Origin: Polaribacter ponticola
GTDB taxonomy: Bacteria; Bacteroidota; Bacteroidia; Flavobacteriales; Flavobacteriaceae
Assembly: GCF_026191475.2 (NCBI RefSeq)
Contig: NZ_JAOSLC020000002.1
Span: 62,001-126,000 of the forward strand
Direction: 5' to 3'
Length of the DNA stretch: 64,000 bases
Shown here: positions 46,891 to 57,011 of the stretch, one piece after another
Position numbering within the stretch: position 1 is the stretch's first letter
How the letters are laid out: each line of letters begins with the position of its first letter
Notes under the pieces: generated by a model
Database searches by the model: none
Seen by the model: the letters and a program-made list of their open reading frames with translations, nothing else
What the model was told of the DNA's origin: nothing
Position numbers and translations under genes: made by a program

Positions 46891-48317
46891 AAAAATTGAA
46901 GAACATAATTGTAGTCATTTTAGTCTTTTGTTGTACAAATACTGTTTTTGGTCAGATACAAGAGGAAAATTCAGTTGATATTTCAAGTGAAATATTAACT
47001 TTTGAAGAATTCCTCGGATTTGTAAAAAAACATCATCCTTTAGTTAAGCAAGCCAATCTTACTCTAAGCATCGGAGAAGCAAATTTGTTAAAAGCAAGAG
47101 GTGGTTTTGACCCAAAGATTGAGGTGGATTTTGACCGCAAAAAATTTAAGAACATTGAATATTACGAGCAATTAAATTCTACCTTCAAAATACCGACTTG
47201 GTTTGGTGTGGAATTAAAAGCCAACTTTGAGCAAAATAGTGGGCAATTTCTAGACCCAAGTCTTACCGTTCCCAATGAAGGTCTTTATAGTGCTGGATTT
47301 TCATTTTCACTCGCACAAGGTCTTCTAATCAACGACCGAATGGCAGCTTTAAAAAAGGCGAAGATATTTGTTAGGCAATCACAAGCCGACCGTGAGCTTT
47401 TAGTGAACGAAATAATCGTAGAAGCAAGTAAGGCTTATTTTGAATGGTTGCAAGCTACAAATGAGCAAAAAATCTACACCAATTTTCTTGATAATGCACA
47501 GGAGAGATTACTAGCTGTAGAACGAAGTGTTGAAGAAGGAGATAAAGCAGCTATAGATTTTACAGAAGCAAGAATTACATTTCAAAATAGAAAACTAGAA
47601 CTAGAAGCTGCAAAATTAAACGGAAGAAAGGCATCACTTAAAGTAAGTAACTTTCTATGGCTTAATGAGGTTCCTTTACAATTGGAAGAAGAAGTTTTAC
47701 CAAAATCCCTTGAAATTGAAATACTTGAGAATATTTTAAATATTAATTCAATTTTAAATAATAAAATACCTAGTAAAAATCATCCGAAATTATTGAGCTT
47801 ACAAGCCAAAATCGATGGATTAGAAGTAGAACGAAAACTAAACAGGAACAACTTATTACCAAAAGTTGATTTGCAATATAATTTTCTTTCAGAGGATTAT
47901 GATAAGCTAAATACCTTTAATACGGCAAATTATAAAGCCTTTGTAAATTTGAGTTTTCCGATATTTTTAAGAAAAGAACGTGGCAATTTAAAATTAACCA
48001 ACTATAAAATTCAAGATGCAGAATTTGAACAGGATGCAACTATTTTAGAATTAACCAATAAATTAAATGCGATACGTTTTGAAATAAATTCATTGAGTGA
48101 ACAAGTCCTGATAATTGAGGAAATAGTAATAGATTACGAGACATTAGTAAGTGCTGAAGAGCGAAAATTTTCTTTAGGCGAGAGTTCGCTATTTTTAATA
48201 AATACACGCGAACAAAAATTGATTGATGCTCGATTAAAGGAGAATGCTTTATTTACTAAACGACTTAAATCTTATGTTTCATACTTCAACGTTATAGGTT
48301 TAGCTGACCCGTCCTGA
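46887..48317 (+). CDS. TolC-family outer membrane efflux protein
   Basis: A 476-residue TolC-like protein: signal peptide (about 1-23), then two OEP repeats rich in long helices (ILTFEEFLGFVKKHHPLVKQAN, AYFEWLQATNEQ, EERKFSLGESSLFLINTREQ). The last block is the hallmark of the second OEP repeat. It would provide the outer-membrane channel for the TetR-regulated exporter. Overlaps hlyD by 4 bp and ends the operon. Confidence 0.9.
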   Translation: MKKLKNIIVVILVFCCTNTVFGQIQEENSVDISSEILTFEEFLGFVKKHHPLVKQANLTLSIGEANLLKARGGFDPKIEVDFDRKKFKNIEYYEQLNSTFKIPTWFGVELKANFEQNSGQFLDPSLTVPNEGLYSAGFSFSLAQGLLINDRMAALKKAKIFVRQSQADRELLVNEIIVEASKAYFEWLQATNEQKIYTNFLDNAQERLLAVERSVEEGDKAAIDFTEARITFQNRKLELEAAKLNGRKASLKVSNFLWLNEVPLQLEEEVLPKSLEIEILENILNINSILNNKIPSKNHPKLLSLQAKIDGLEVERKLNRNNLLPKVDLQYNFLSEDYDKLNTFNTANYKAFVNLSFPIFLRKERGNLKLTNYKIQDAEFEQDATILELTNKLNAIRFEINSLSEQVLIIEEIVIDYETLVSAEERKFSLGESSLFLINTREQKLIDARLKENALFTKRLKSYVSYFNVIGLADPS

Positions 48318-48415
48318 ATAAAGGCTACATAATTTTTAATGATAAATAAACCTGATATCAATTATGAGATTGCCTCAGTTTTCAGTAAAGTAAACTTCGT
48401 AATAACAAAAGAACA

Positions 48416-48447
48416 CAAAAAAAGACTCACAATACTGTGAGTCTTTT
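48416..48447. terminator. Bidirectional terminator between the exporter operon and lon
   Basis: Stem AAAGACTCACA and TGTGAGTCTTT (48421-48446) with flanking A and T runs. It ends lon on the minus strand and probably the exporter operon on the plus strand. Confidence 0.85.
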
Positions 48448-48451
48448 AACA

Positions 48452-50905
48452 TTACGCTAATTTCTTAGCATTTTTTACTTTCTGTTTTGTGAGTGCAATT
48501 TCTATTACTTCTCTCATTTCTGTTACATAATGAAAAGTTAAGCCTTTTAAATAGCTTTCTTTTATTTCTAAAATGTCTTTTTCATTTTCTTTACACAAAA
48601 TAATTTCTTTAATATTTGCTCTTTTAGCAGCCAATATTTTTTCTTTAATTCCGCCAACAGGTAACACTTTTCCACGTAACGTAATCTCACCAGTCATTGC
48701 TAACTTGTTTTTAATTTTACGTTGTGTATAAGAAGAAACTAAAGAAGTTAACATGGTAATACCTGCACTTGGCCCGTCTTTAGGAGTTGCGCCTTCTGGC
48801 ACGTGAATATGTACATCGTATTTTTCTAAAATTTCTGGTTTAATACCAAACTCTTCAGCATTCGATTTTATGTATTTCATGGCAATCGTTGCAGACTCTT
48901 TCATTACATTCCCTAAATTACCCGTAATAGAAAGTGCTCCTTTCCCTTTAGATAAAATAGATTCTATAAATAAAATATCGCCACCAACTTGTGTCCAAGC
49001 TAAACCAGTTACAACACCAGCAACATCATTATTTTCGAATTTATCTCTGTTTCTAGGTGTTCCTAAAATTTCTTCTACTTTTTCTGTAGACAAAGCTACT
49101 TCATATTCTTCTTCTAAGGCAATCGATTTAGCAGCAAAACGCACTACTTTAGCAATTTTCTTTTCTAAACCACGCACTCCAGATTCTCTTGTATATCCTT
49201 CAACAATTTGCTCTAACTGTTTTTTACCTAACTTTAAATGCTTGGTAGTTAAACCATGTTCTTTTAATTGTTTTGGTAATAAATGTCTTTTAGCTATTTC
49301 TATTTTTTCTTCTATTGTATAACCTGTAACATTTATAATTTCCATTCTATCTCGCAATGCCCAAGGAATTTGCCCAAGGTTGTTTGCAGTTGCAATAAAA
49401 AGTACTTTCGATAAATCGTAACCAACTTCTAAATAGTTATCATAAAACGTTTCATTTTGTTCTGGATCTAAAACTTCTAACATTGCAGAAGATGGATCTC
49501 CTTGATGACTTTGCCCTAACTTATCTATTTCATCTAATACAAAAACAGGGTTAGAAGTTCCAGATTTTTTTAAATTCTGAATTAAACGCCCTGGCATAGC
49601 ACCAATGTATGTTTTTCTGTGCCCTCTTATTTCTGCTTCATCACGTAAACCACCTAAAGACATTCTTACATATTTACGACCTAAAGCCTCTGCAACAGAT
49701 TTTCCTAAAGAAGTTTTACCAACTCCAGGAGGACCGTATAAACAGATAATTGGAGATTTCATATCGCCTCTTAACTTTAAAACAGCTAAATGCTCTATAA
49801 TTCTCTCCTTTACTTTTTCTAAACCAAAATGGTCTCTATCTAAAACCTTTGTTGCATGCTTTAAATCGAATTTATCTTCAGAATAAATTCCCCAAGGCAA
49901 CTCTAACATCAACTCTAAATAACTTCTTTGAACACCATATTCTGCTGCTTGAGGGTTCATTCGTTTTAAACGACTGATTTCTTTATTAAAAGTTTCACCA
50001 ACTTCTTTATTCCATTTTTTAGTCTTCGCTTTTAAGCGCATTTCTTCTAACTCTTGGTCGTTAGAAACACCACCTAATTCTTCTTGAATGGTTTTTAATT
50101 GTTGGTTTAAATAATATTCTCTTTGTTGTTGATCTAAATCTTCTCTAGTTTTAGACTGAATATCATTTTTTAATTTTAATTTTTGAAGCTCTTTATTTAA
50201 GTTTTTAAGCGTTAACAAAGCACGTTCTTTTAGATTGTCTTTTTCTAAAATTACTTGCTTTTGCATTACAGTTAAATCCATATTAGAAGCAATAAAATTT
50301 ACCAAAAACGAATTTGATTGAATATTTTTTATTGCAAATGAAGCTTCTGAAGGCAACATAGGATTTTCTTTAATTACTTCTAAAGCTTGCTCTTTTATAG
50401 AATCTATTATAGCATTAAACTCTTTTGTATTTTCAATTTCTCTGTCTTCAATCGCTTCTTTAACAGTTGCTTTTAAATAAGGTTCATCTTGAATAATTTC
50501 TTCAATTTCAAAACGTTTTTTACCTTGAATAATAACTGTTGTATTACCATCTGGCATTTTTAAAACACGTAAAATTTGTGCTACAACACCTGTAGTATTA
50601 ATGTCTTTTAAACCAGGGTCTTCTTCTTCCTCATTTCTTTGAGCTACTACTCCAATAATTTTATTTCCTTTGTTTGCATCTTTAATTAACTGAATAGATT
50701 TATCTCTACCTGCAGTAATTGGTATTACAACTCCTGGAAATAAAACGGTATTTCTTAACGGAAGTATTGGTAATATTTCTGGTACACTTTCTTTATTAAT
50801 GATTTCCTCATCTTCTGGGGTCATTAATGGTATTAATTCTGAGTCTTCGTTCATCATATTTTGTAGAGACAAACTGTCTATCTTTATAACCTTTGTTTTG
50901 CTCAT
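48452..50905 (-). CDS. lon: ATP-dependent protease La
   Basis: A complete 817-residue LonA. N-terminal LAN domain ([18 protein letters not shown]), AAA+ domain with Walker [15 protein letters not shown] and Walker [12 protein letters not shown], and a C-terminal Ser/Lys protease domain: [10 protein letters not shown] carries the catalytic Ser, and [18 protein letters not shown] the Lys. Degrades misfolded and regulatory proteins. A TGTCA-N3-TGACA palindrome in the leader may mediate stress control. Confidence 0.97.
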   Translation of the reverse strand: MSKTKVIKIDSLSLQNMMNEDSELIPLMTPEDEEIINKESVPEILPILPLRNTVLFPGVVIPITAGRDKSIQLIKDANKGNKIIGVVAQRNEEEEDPGLKDINTTGVVAQILRVLKMPDGNTTVIIQGKKRFEIEEIIQDEPYLKATVKEAIEDREIENTKEFNAIIDSIKEQALEVIKENPMLPSEASFAIKNIQSNSFLVNFIASNMDLTVMQKQVILEKDNLKERALLTLKNLNKELQKLKLKNDIQSKTREDLDQQQREYYLNQQLKTIQEELGGVSNDQELEEMRLKAKTKKWNKEVGETFNKEISRLKRMNPQAAEYGVQRSYLELMLELPWGIYSEDKFDLKHATKVLDRDHFGLEKVKERIIEHLAVLKLRGDMKSPIICLYGPPGVGKTSLGKSVAEALGRKYVRMSLGGLRDEAEIRGHRKTYIGAMPGRLIQNLKKSGTSNPVFVLDEIDKLGQSHQGDPSSAMLEVLDPEQNETFYDNYLEVGYDLSKVLFIATANNLGQIPWALRDRMEIINVTGYTIEEKIEIAKRHLLPKQLKEHGLTTKHLKLGKKQLEQIVEGYTRESGVRGLEKKIAKVVRFAAKSIALEEEYEVALSTEKVEEILGTPRNRDKFENNDVAGVVTGLAWTQVGGDILFIESILSKGKGALSITGNLGNVMKESATIAMKYIKSNAEEFGIKPEILEKYDVHIHVPEGATPKDGPSAGITMLTSLVSSYTQRKIKNKLAMTGEITLRGKVLPVGGIKEKILAAKRANIKEIILCKENEKDILEIKESYLKGLTFHYVTEMREVIEIALTKQKVKNAKKLA

Positions 50906-50917
50906 GTGCTATATATC

Positions 50918-50930
50918 TGTCATTGTGACA
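50918..50930. promoter_or_regulatory. Palindrome in the lon leader
   Basis: TGTCA-TTG-TGACA, 12 bp upstream of the lon start codon. It could be an operator for a stress regulator; no match to a known site can be proven from sequence alone. Confidence 0.4.
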
Positions 50931-51112
50931 CCGACTTTTTAAAATAATAAAAACCAATATCACTATATTAATTGTAAGGTACTAGTAATCAGATAAATAA
51001 ATACACAGCTTTAATTATCTGTATTAAATAAAACAATTGTTATGCCAAAGGAATTTAACTCAAGGTTAATAAACTTATTTATTATATTTAATATTGTAAT
51101 AAAAAAGATATA

Positions 51113-51669
51113 ATGAAAAAAATATTTTTAACGGTTTTAATATGCATTACAGTTTCCTGTAAAGTAACTAAAGTAAACACAGACTATAATTCAATAAAAA
51201 GAATTTCTCTAAAAAAATTAAGAAAAAAGGAGCTATTATTAGGCCTAACAATAATAACCATAGTTTTTCTAATGTTTTTTTATATCACTTTTTAAATACA
51301 GATAATCAATTTAATAAGTTAAATGGCGATTATTATTCTTTAAAGCATCCAGACAATTTTGAGGTTAATATTATTGTTAATTATTCTAAAAAATTTATGG
51401 GCATAGAAAACTCAATAATAGCTCAAATTTGGGTAAATGCTAAAAATGAAACCGATCTTAAAAACTTAAAAGTTAAAGTTTCTTCGAAAAAGAATGGCAT
51501 TTTAAATTTTCATTCTAATTTTAATAGAACTAGAAAAGAACAATTTTGGGTAGAAAAATTATTTGTAAAGAAAATAAATGATAATAGTTTGAACTTGCTT
51601 TCTGAAGACAAAATAGATATTGAAATAAATGGGCATCACTATACTTTTATAACTGCACAAATAAATTGA
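51113..51669 (+). CDS. Hypothetical lipoprotein, frameshifted
   Basis: Starting at ATG 51113 is a lipoprotein signal (MKKIFLTVLICITVSC, lipobox Cys at 16). The frame then runs into a stop at 51295, but a second frame is open from just after 51187 to 51669. Adding one A to the A6 run at 51223-51228 joins them into a 185-residue protein (RKKGAIIRPNNNNHSF across the junction). The C-terminal part is a beta-rich domain (SIIAQIWVNAKNETDL, IDIEINGHHYTF). Family unrecognised. Confidence 0.65.
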
Positions 51670-51827
51670 TTATTATTTTAAGCATTATAATATTCAGAAT
51701 TTAAACATTGTTAATATAAAAAATTAGCCAAGATAGAACAAGAAGTTATAAAAAAGAATACTTAAATCTTTTTATAATGTTTTTAATTATTGATCTCTTA
51801 AAGGATTTATAATTAAAATCTATCCAT

Positions 51828-51835
51828 TATTTTTG
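51828..51835 (+). promoter_or_regulatory. TAnnTTTG -7 box directly before ttcA
   Basis: TATTTTTG ends only 4 bp before the ATG at 51840, suggesting a leaderless or nearly leaderless transcript. Confidence 0.5.
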
Positions 51836-51839
51836 CTGA

Positions 51840-52634
51840 ATGAAAAATAATAAACAAACCACAAAAAAGTTACAACGTAATGTAGCAGAAGCTATTCAAC
51901 AATTTTCTATGATTGAAGAGGGCGATAAAATTATGGTTTGTCTTTCGGGAGGAAAAGATAGTTACACTCTTTTAGATATGATGCTTTATTTTAAAAAAGT
52001 AGCACCAATTTCTTTTGATATTATTGCTGTAAACTTAGATCAAAAACAACCAGGTTTTCCTGAAGAAATTTTACCTAATTATCTATCCAACTTAGGTGTA
52101 GATTATAAAATTATAGAAAAAAACACATACAAAGTAGTTATGGACAAAACGCCAGAAGGTAAAACCACTTGTAGTTTATGTTCACGATTAAGAAGAGGTA
52201 CTTTATATGAAGCCGCAAGAAATTTAGGCTGTAATAAATTAGCTTTAGGACATCATAGAAATGATATTTTAGAAACTTTTTTACTAAACTTTTTCTTTGC
52301 CGGAAAGCTAGAAACGATGCCTCCAAAATTTATAAATGACGCTGGTGATTTGGTTATTTTAAGACCTTTAGCTTTATGCAAAGAAAGTGATATTGAACTT
52401 TATTCTAACGCATTAAATTTTCCTATTATACCTTGCAACTTATGTGGTTCTCAAGAAAACTTACAACGTAAAAAAGTTAAAGAAATGATTACTAATTGGG
52501 AACTTGAAAGCCCTAACAGAAGTTCTGTTATGATGAATGCACTACAAAATGTTTCTCCTTCTCATTTATTAGATCATTCTATATATGATTTTACCAACCT
52601 TAAAAATAAGATTTCAGAAAATTCACTTTCTTAA
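51840..52634 (+). CDS. ttcA: tRNA 2-thiocytidine biosynthesis protein TtcA
   Basis: A 264-residue TtcA that thiolates C32 of tRNA. PP-loop [14 protein letters not shown] near residue 38, and two CxxC pairs, CSLC (about residue 115) and CNLC (about 202), that hold its iron-sulfur cluster; [17 protein letters not shown] and [12 protein letters not shown] are family blocks. Complete. Transcribed from a promoter abutting the start codon. Confidence 0.93.
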   Translation: MKNNKQTTKKLQRNVAEAIQQFSMIEEGDKIMVCLSGGKDSYTLLDMMLYFKKVAPISFDIIAVNLDQKQPGFPEEILPNYLSNLGVDYKIIEKNTYKVVMDKTPEGKTTCSLCSRLRRGTLYEAARNLGCNKLALGHHRNDILETFLLNFFFAGKLETMPPKFINDAGDLVILRPLALCKESDIELYSNALNFPIIPCNLCGSQENLQRKKVKEMITNWELESPNRSSVMMNALQNVSPSHLLDHSIYDFTNLKNKISENSLS

Positions 52635-52745
52635 AATTTATATTAAAACACTTCTAAAATAGACTTAAAATAAAAAGTTTATTTTTATTTCTGTAAAACT
52701 GTCACAACTTAAAAACAGTTTTGTCTTTAGTATAGAAACGTTTTA

Positions 52746-53312
52746 TTGGAAGCTAACCAACCACATATAACCAAACTAATAGAAAACTGTAAAAAGTCGG
52801 ATAAAAACGCTCAGTTGCAACTATACAAAGCTTATTATAAAGCTATGTATAATACTGCACTTAGAATTTTAAAAGATAATTTTGAAGCAGAAGATATTAT
52901 GCAAGAAGCTTTTTTAACAGCATTTACTAAATTAAATATGTATAAAGAAGAAGTAGCGTTTGGAGCATGGTTAAAACGAATTGTTATTAATAAAAGTTTA
53001 ACACAACTTAAAAAGAACAATCGTTATCAAGAAGTAAAAATGGAAATAATTCCTAAAAATGAAGTAGAAAATGAAACAATAGATTATACAGGTTTAAACC
53101 CAAAAAGTGTTTTAGAAACGTTACAAAGTTTAAAAGACAATTATAGAGTTGTGCTTACCTTAAATTTAATTGAAGGTTATGATTATGAAGAAATTGCACA
53201 AATATTAAATTATACTAATGAAAATGTGAGAACCACAGTTTCGAGAGCAAAGAAAAAATTAAAGCAAATTTTACTTGCAAATAATATACAAGCACAAGCC
53301 TATGAAGGATAA
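52746..53312 (+). CDS. RNA polymerase sigma-70 factor, ECF type
   Basis: A 188-residue ECF sigma factor. Region 2 at about residues 25-95 (NTALRILKDNFEAEDIMQEAFL, FGAWLKRIVINKSL) and region 4 at about 122-178 (TLNLIEGYDYEEIAQILNYTNENVRTTVSRAKKKLKQIL). The start is TTG 52746; no ATG is in frame nearby. It overlaps the next gene by 11 bp, the usual arrangement of a sigma factor with its membrane partner. Confidence 0.92.
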   Translation: MEANQPHITKLIENCKKSDKNAQLQLYKAYYKAMYNTALRILKDNFEAEDIMQEAFLTAFTKLNMYKEEVAFGAWLKRIVINKSLTQLKKNNRYQEVKMEIIPKNEVENETIDYTGLNPKSVLETLQSLKDNYRVVLTLNLIEGYDYEEIAQILNYTNENVRTTVSRAKKKLKQILLANNIQAQAYEG

Positions 53313-53825
53313 ATTACATGACTTTTTCTCTGAAAATAATTTCGATTTTCATGAGCCACAATCTGCACATTTAGAACGTTTTGAACGTAAGTTAAATAGA
53401 ACTGAAAAAAAAGCAATTCTTCTTGGAAATGGCTTTCTGTAGCAGCATCTGTAGTTTTAGTTTTAGGTTTTTGGCTAGGAAGTAACCATCAAAAACAACA
53501 AATAGAATTGGCAGACATTTCTCCTAAAATGGAAGAAGTACAAAATTACTTTGTTTCCACAATCAATCAAGAAATAAAAACTATTGAAAAAAATAGAAAC
53601 TTAGAAACTGAAACAATTATTGAAGAAGCCTTAGATCAATTAGAAGAATTAGAAGACAATTATAAACTTTTTATTAAAGAATTAAATTCTGAAGGAAGCG
53701 CAAGAAGAATTATAAATTCTATGATTAAAAATTACCAACAACGTCTTCAAGTTTTAGAAAATGTTTTAAAACAGATAGACCAAATAAAGAATTCAAACAA
53801 CATAAACAATGAAAGCTATATATAA
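53302..53825 (+). CDS. Putative membrane anti-sigma or sigma-associated protein, frameshifted
   Basis: From ATG 53302 the frame encodes KDKLHDFFSENNFDFHEP, LERFERKLNRTEKK and then stops; the following frame gives WLSVAASVVLVLGFWLGSN, a single membrane helix, and a long helical tail to 53825. Adding one A to the A8 run at 53405-53412 joins them (about 174 residues). A short cytoplasmic N-terminus, one helix and an acidic coiled coil outside fit an anti-sigma-like protein for the upstream ECF factor, though no ZAS motif is seen. It overlaps both neighbours. Confidence 0.75.
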
Positions 53826-54881
53826 AATTACTTTATTAATATTACTTTTTCCGCTCATTGCATTAGCAAACAACGATGGCAAAAAACACGAAAAAAGTAA
53901 AAGATTAAAAAAAGAATATAAAGTTAATTCTGATGCCAAATTATCTATTGATAATAGGTACGGGAATTTAAACATTACTACTTGGAAAAAAATAATATTG
54001 AAATTGAAGTTATTATAACTGTAAAAGGTGATGATTTAGATAGAGTTGAAGAAAAACTAGATAATATTGATGTAGAATTTGAAGCTTCTTCTAACCTAGT
54101 TTATGCGAAAACTATATTTGGAAAAGAACAAAAAAGTTGGTCTTTCTGGAAAAGAAACAATAATTTAAGTTATAAAATTAACTATAATGTTAAAATGCCA
54201 AAAACTAATTCTGCTGATTTAAATAACGATTATGGAAATATTTCTTTAGGAGATTTAATGGGTAAAGCAAATATTAACTGCGATTATGGTAAAATTTCTA
54301 TTGGAGAATTATCTGCAAACAATAATGATATTAATTTAGACTATTGCTCATTATCTACAATTGTATATATGAAAGGTGGAAACTTAAATGCAGATTATTC
54401 TAAAATTACTATTGAAGAATCTGAGAGTTTAAAAGCAAATATCGATTATTCAACTTTAAATATAGAAAAAGCTGGTAATGTAAACTTCAACGCAGATTAT
54501 GGATCTATTTCTATTGATGAAGCTACAAATGTAGTTGGTAATTCTGATTACGTAGGTATGCATTTTGGAACCATAAAAAAGAACTTAAAAATAGATACTG
54601 ATTATGGAGCAATTTCTGTAAAAAGGTTGGTTAAAGGTTTTGAAAATGTAAACATAGATGGAGAATATGCTGGCATTAGAATTGGAGTAGATGCAGATGC
54701 TAGTTTTGAATTTGAATTAGATTTACAATATGCAGGTTTTAAAAGAGATGATGATAAAATAGAATTCTTTAAAAAGATTTCTAAATCAACTAAAAAATAT
54801 TACCAAGGAAAATTTGGAACAGGAAAATCAAATTCTCGTATCAATATTAGATCTCAATATGGTGGTGTAACTATCAAATAA
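53809..54881 (+). CDS. DUF4097-like beta-solenoid protein, frameshifted
   Basis: A protein of about 357 residues with a signal peptide (residues 1-21). The body is a run of short strands, with recurring DYG-[NKS]-ISI and NxDYS units, typical of DUF4097/adhesin-like beta-solenoids. Two frames meet at the A7 run 53986-53992; one extra A restores ITTWKKNNIEIEVIIT. It overlaps the preceding membrane gene by 17 bp, belongs to the ECF sigma operon and is followed 32 bp later by a DUF2807 gene. Confidence 0.82.
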
Positions 54882-54913
54882 AATTAAAAAAATAATTTAA
54901 AATATAAAAAATC

Positions 54914-55648
54914 ATGTTTAAAAAAATAATATTAACCTCTATTATATTAACTGTAAGTCTATCTCTTAATGCACAAGATTGGTGGGGTAATAGTAAAAAA
55001 ATTAAAGGAAACGGAAACGTTGTAAAAGTAAAAAGAACAACATCTGATTATGATGGAATTGGAGTTGGTGGTTCTTTTGATGTTATACTTGTAAAAGGAA
55101 AAGAAGGCAAAATTACTATTGAAGGTGAAGAAAATATTATCCCATATATAGAAACCGAAGTTAAAGGAAATACTTTACGAGTTAAATACAGAAAAAACAT
55201 AAATATTAGAACTACAAAAAAACTAGTTGTTACTATAACTTATGAAGATATAGAAAAAGTTTCATTAGGTGGTTCTGGTAATATTACCAACGAGGGTATT
55301 ATTAAAAGTAACGACTTTAAAGTCTCTTTAGGTGGTTCTGGTAATATTACTTTACAAATAGATGCAGATGAAGTTAGCTCTAACATTGGTGGTTCTGGTA
55401 ATATAAAATTATCTGGTAACTCTAATGAGCTAAATTGTTCTATAGCAGGTTCTGGAAGTATAAAAGCATATGAATTAAGAACAGATAAATTATATGCAAA
55501 TATTGCTGGATCTGGAAGTATAAAAACAACTGTTAAAAGTAAAATAAAAGCTAAAGTTGTTGGTTCTGGTAGTATCTATTATAAAGGAAACCCATCTCAC
55601 ATAGATAGCAAATCTGTTGGTTCTGGAGATATTATAGATAGAAATTAA
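54914..55648 (+). CDS. DUF2807 (head GIN) domain protein
   Basis: A 244-residue exported protein: signal peptide (about 1-20), then a DUF2807 domain (VKRTTSDYDGIGVGGSFDVILVKG). Its core is a beta-solenoid of repeated [VL]GGSGNI / AGSGSI units, at least seven between residues about 115 and 240. Such proteins are surface or periplasmic in Bacteroidota; function unknown. Last gene of the sigma operon, ended by a terminator. Confidence 0.88.
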   Translation: MFKKIILTSIILTVSLSLNAQDWWGNSKKIKGNGNVVKVKRTTSDYDGIGVGGSFDVILVKGKEGKITIEGEENIIPYIETEVKGNTLRVKYRKNINIRTTKKLVVTITYEDIEKVSLGGSGNITNEGIIKSNDFKVSLGGSGNITLQIDADEVSSNIGGSGNIKLSGNSNELNCSIAGSGSIKAYELRTDKLYANIAGSGSIKTTVKSKIKAKVVGSGSIYYKGNPSHIDSKSVGSGDIIDRN

Positions 55649-55669
55649 CTATTAATAATTAGAAAACTT

Positions 55670-55707
55670 AAAAAGCCATAAAACAAATATATGTTTTATG
55701 GCTTTTT
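55670..55707. terminator. Bidirectional terminator between the sigma operon and the GlmU-like gene
   Basis: A 15-bp stem, AAAAAGCCATAAAAC (55670-55684) with its complement at 55693-55707, and a T run. Confidence 0.85.
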
Positions 55708-55732
55708 AAGTTTATTCTTTTAAGTAAAAAAA

Positions 55733-56908
55733 TTAATAATTTCTAAACTCTTTAGTTGTATCGAAAACATGCTGTAAAATTCGTTGTTCAATATCATTAA
55801 AAACCATATTTCTTCGCTTCATAACTACTTCTGCTACTTCATATACTTTATTCGTTTTATATTCGGTAAAACCAGCTGCTCCACCCCAACTAAAAGAAGG
55901 AACAAAATTTCTAGGAAATCCGCTTCCATATATATTTGCAGAAACACCTACAACAGTTCCAGTATTAAACATTGTGTTAATTCCACATTTAGAATGATCT
56001 CCCATCATCAAACCACAAAACTGAAGTCCGGTTTTTGCAAATCTACCCGTTTCATAATTCCATAATTTAACCTCAGCATAATTATTTTTTAAATTTGAGT
56101 TATTTGTATCTGCTCCTAAATTACACCATTCTCCTAAAACAGAATTACCTAAATAACCATCGTGTCCTTTGCTAGAATATCCCATTAAAACAGAATTACT
56201 AATCTCTCCGCCTACTTTACAATAAGGTCCTAAAGTAGTCCCCGAATAAATTTTGGCTCCCATTTTTACTACAGCATTATTACACATTGCAAATGGTCCT
56301 TTTATAGATGAATTTTCTAAAATTACAGCATCTTTACCAATATAAATAGGTCCTTTAGAAGCATTTAAAACAGCAAATGTAATTTCTGCTCCTTCTTCTA
56401 TAAAAATATTCTCTTTATTAATATATCTTGTTCCTTCTGGTATTGGCTCAGAAGTTCTATCATTTGTTAATAAATCGAAATCTTGTTGAATAGCTATTTC
56501 ATTTAAAGAAAAAATATCCCAAGTATTTTTAACTTGAATTAAATCTTCTTCAAATTCGATTTGCTTATAAGCATCAAAATCTACTTCTTCTTGAGAATCT
56601 GAAGTAAAAAAAGCAATTACATCTTCACCTTTAAAAATAGCTTCGTCTTTAGATAAATTTTTAACTTTATCAACTAAACTTTCCGTTGGACAAAATGATG
56701 CATTTATTAAAATATTTTTTTCCAACTCTACCATTGGATACTTTTCTTCTAGATATTCTTCTGTAACTGTAGTTGTAGTTAAACCTAAATGCTTCTCCCA
56801 CTTTTCTCTTATCGTTAAAATACCTATTCTAATATCTGCAACTGGTTTTGTATATGTAAAAGGTAATAACGATTTTCTAACATCGCCATCAAATAAAATA
56901 TAATTCAT
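55733..56908 (-). CDS. GlmU-like sugar nucleotidyltransferase family protein
   Basis: A 391-residue protein of the Bacteroidota GlmU-like family (the TIGR03991 type). The N-terminal part is a truncated nucleotidyltransferase domain (NYILFDGDVRKSLLPFTYTKPVADIRIGI), and from about residue 180 a left-handed beta helix of hexapeptides (YIGKDAVILENSSIKGPF, MGDHSKCGINTMFNTGTVVG). Probably acts on N-acetylhexosamine or related nucleotides. ATG 56908 is preferred over 56989, since the -7 box lies between them. Confidence 0.88.
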   Translation of the reverse strand: MNYILFDGDVRKSLLPFTYTKPVADIRIGILTIREKWEKHLGLTTTTVTEEYLEEKYPMVELEKNILINASFCPTESLVDKVKNLSKDEAIFKGEDVIAFFTSDSQEEVDFDAYKQIEFEEDLIQVKNTWDIFSLNEIAIQQDFDLLTNDRTSEPIPEGTRYINKENIFIEEGAEITFAVLNASKGPIYIGKDAVILENSSIKGPFAMCNNAVVKMGAKIYSGTTLGPYCKVGGEISNSVLMGYSSKGHDGYLGNSVLGEWCNLGADTNNSNLKNNYAEVKLWNYETGRFAKTGLQFCGLMMGDHSKCGINTMFNTGTVVGVSANIYGSGFPRNFVPSFSWGGAAGFTEYKTNKVYEVAEVVMKRRNMVFNDIEQRILQHVFDTTKEFRNY

Positions 56909-56929
56909 TTTTAAAGTTTTATAGCTATA

Positions 56930-56937
56930 CAAATTTA
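56930..56937 (-). promoter_or_regulatory. TAnnTTTG -7 box for the GlmU-like gene
   Basis: TAAATTTG on the minus strand, 21 bp before ATG 56908. Confidence 0.5.
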
Positions 56938-56951
56938 CTTTAATTAAGGCA

Positions 56952-56986
56952 CAAAAAAAACCGATTGTATAAAATACTATCGGTTT
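56952..56986 (-). terminator. Terminator after the T9SS heme-motif protein gene
   Basis: Stem AAACCGAT (56958-56965) with ATCGGTTT (56979-56986), followed on the minus strand by eight T. Confidence 0.8.
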
Positions 56987-57011
56987 CAATAACTTTCAGG
57001 TAAAATAGCTG

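Noticed and set aside
48870..49322. 150-codon ORF antisense to lon
   Set aside because: It lies fully inside the conserved lon gene, has no domain or promoter, and is explained by codon bias on the opposite strand.
55260..55640. Tandem DNA repeat or CRISPR-like array
   Set aside because: The periodic GGTTCTGGTAATAT words encode the GGSGNI repeats of the DUF2807 protein, with irregular spacing.
56909..56989. 27-residue N-terminal extension of the GlmU-like protein
   Set aside because: The -7 box TAAATTTG lies inside it and the family begins at MNYILFDGD.
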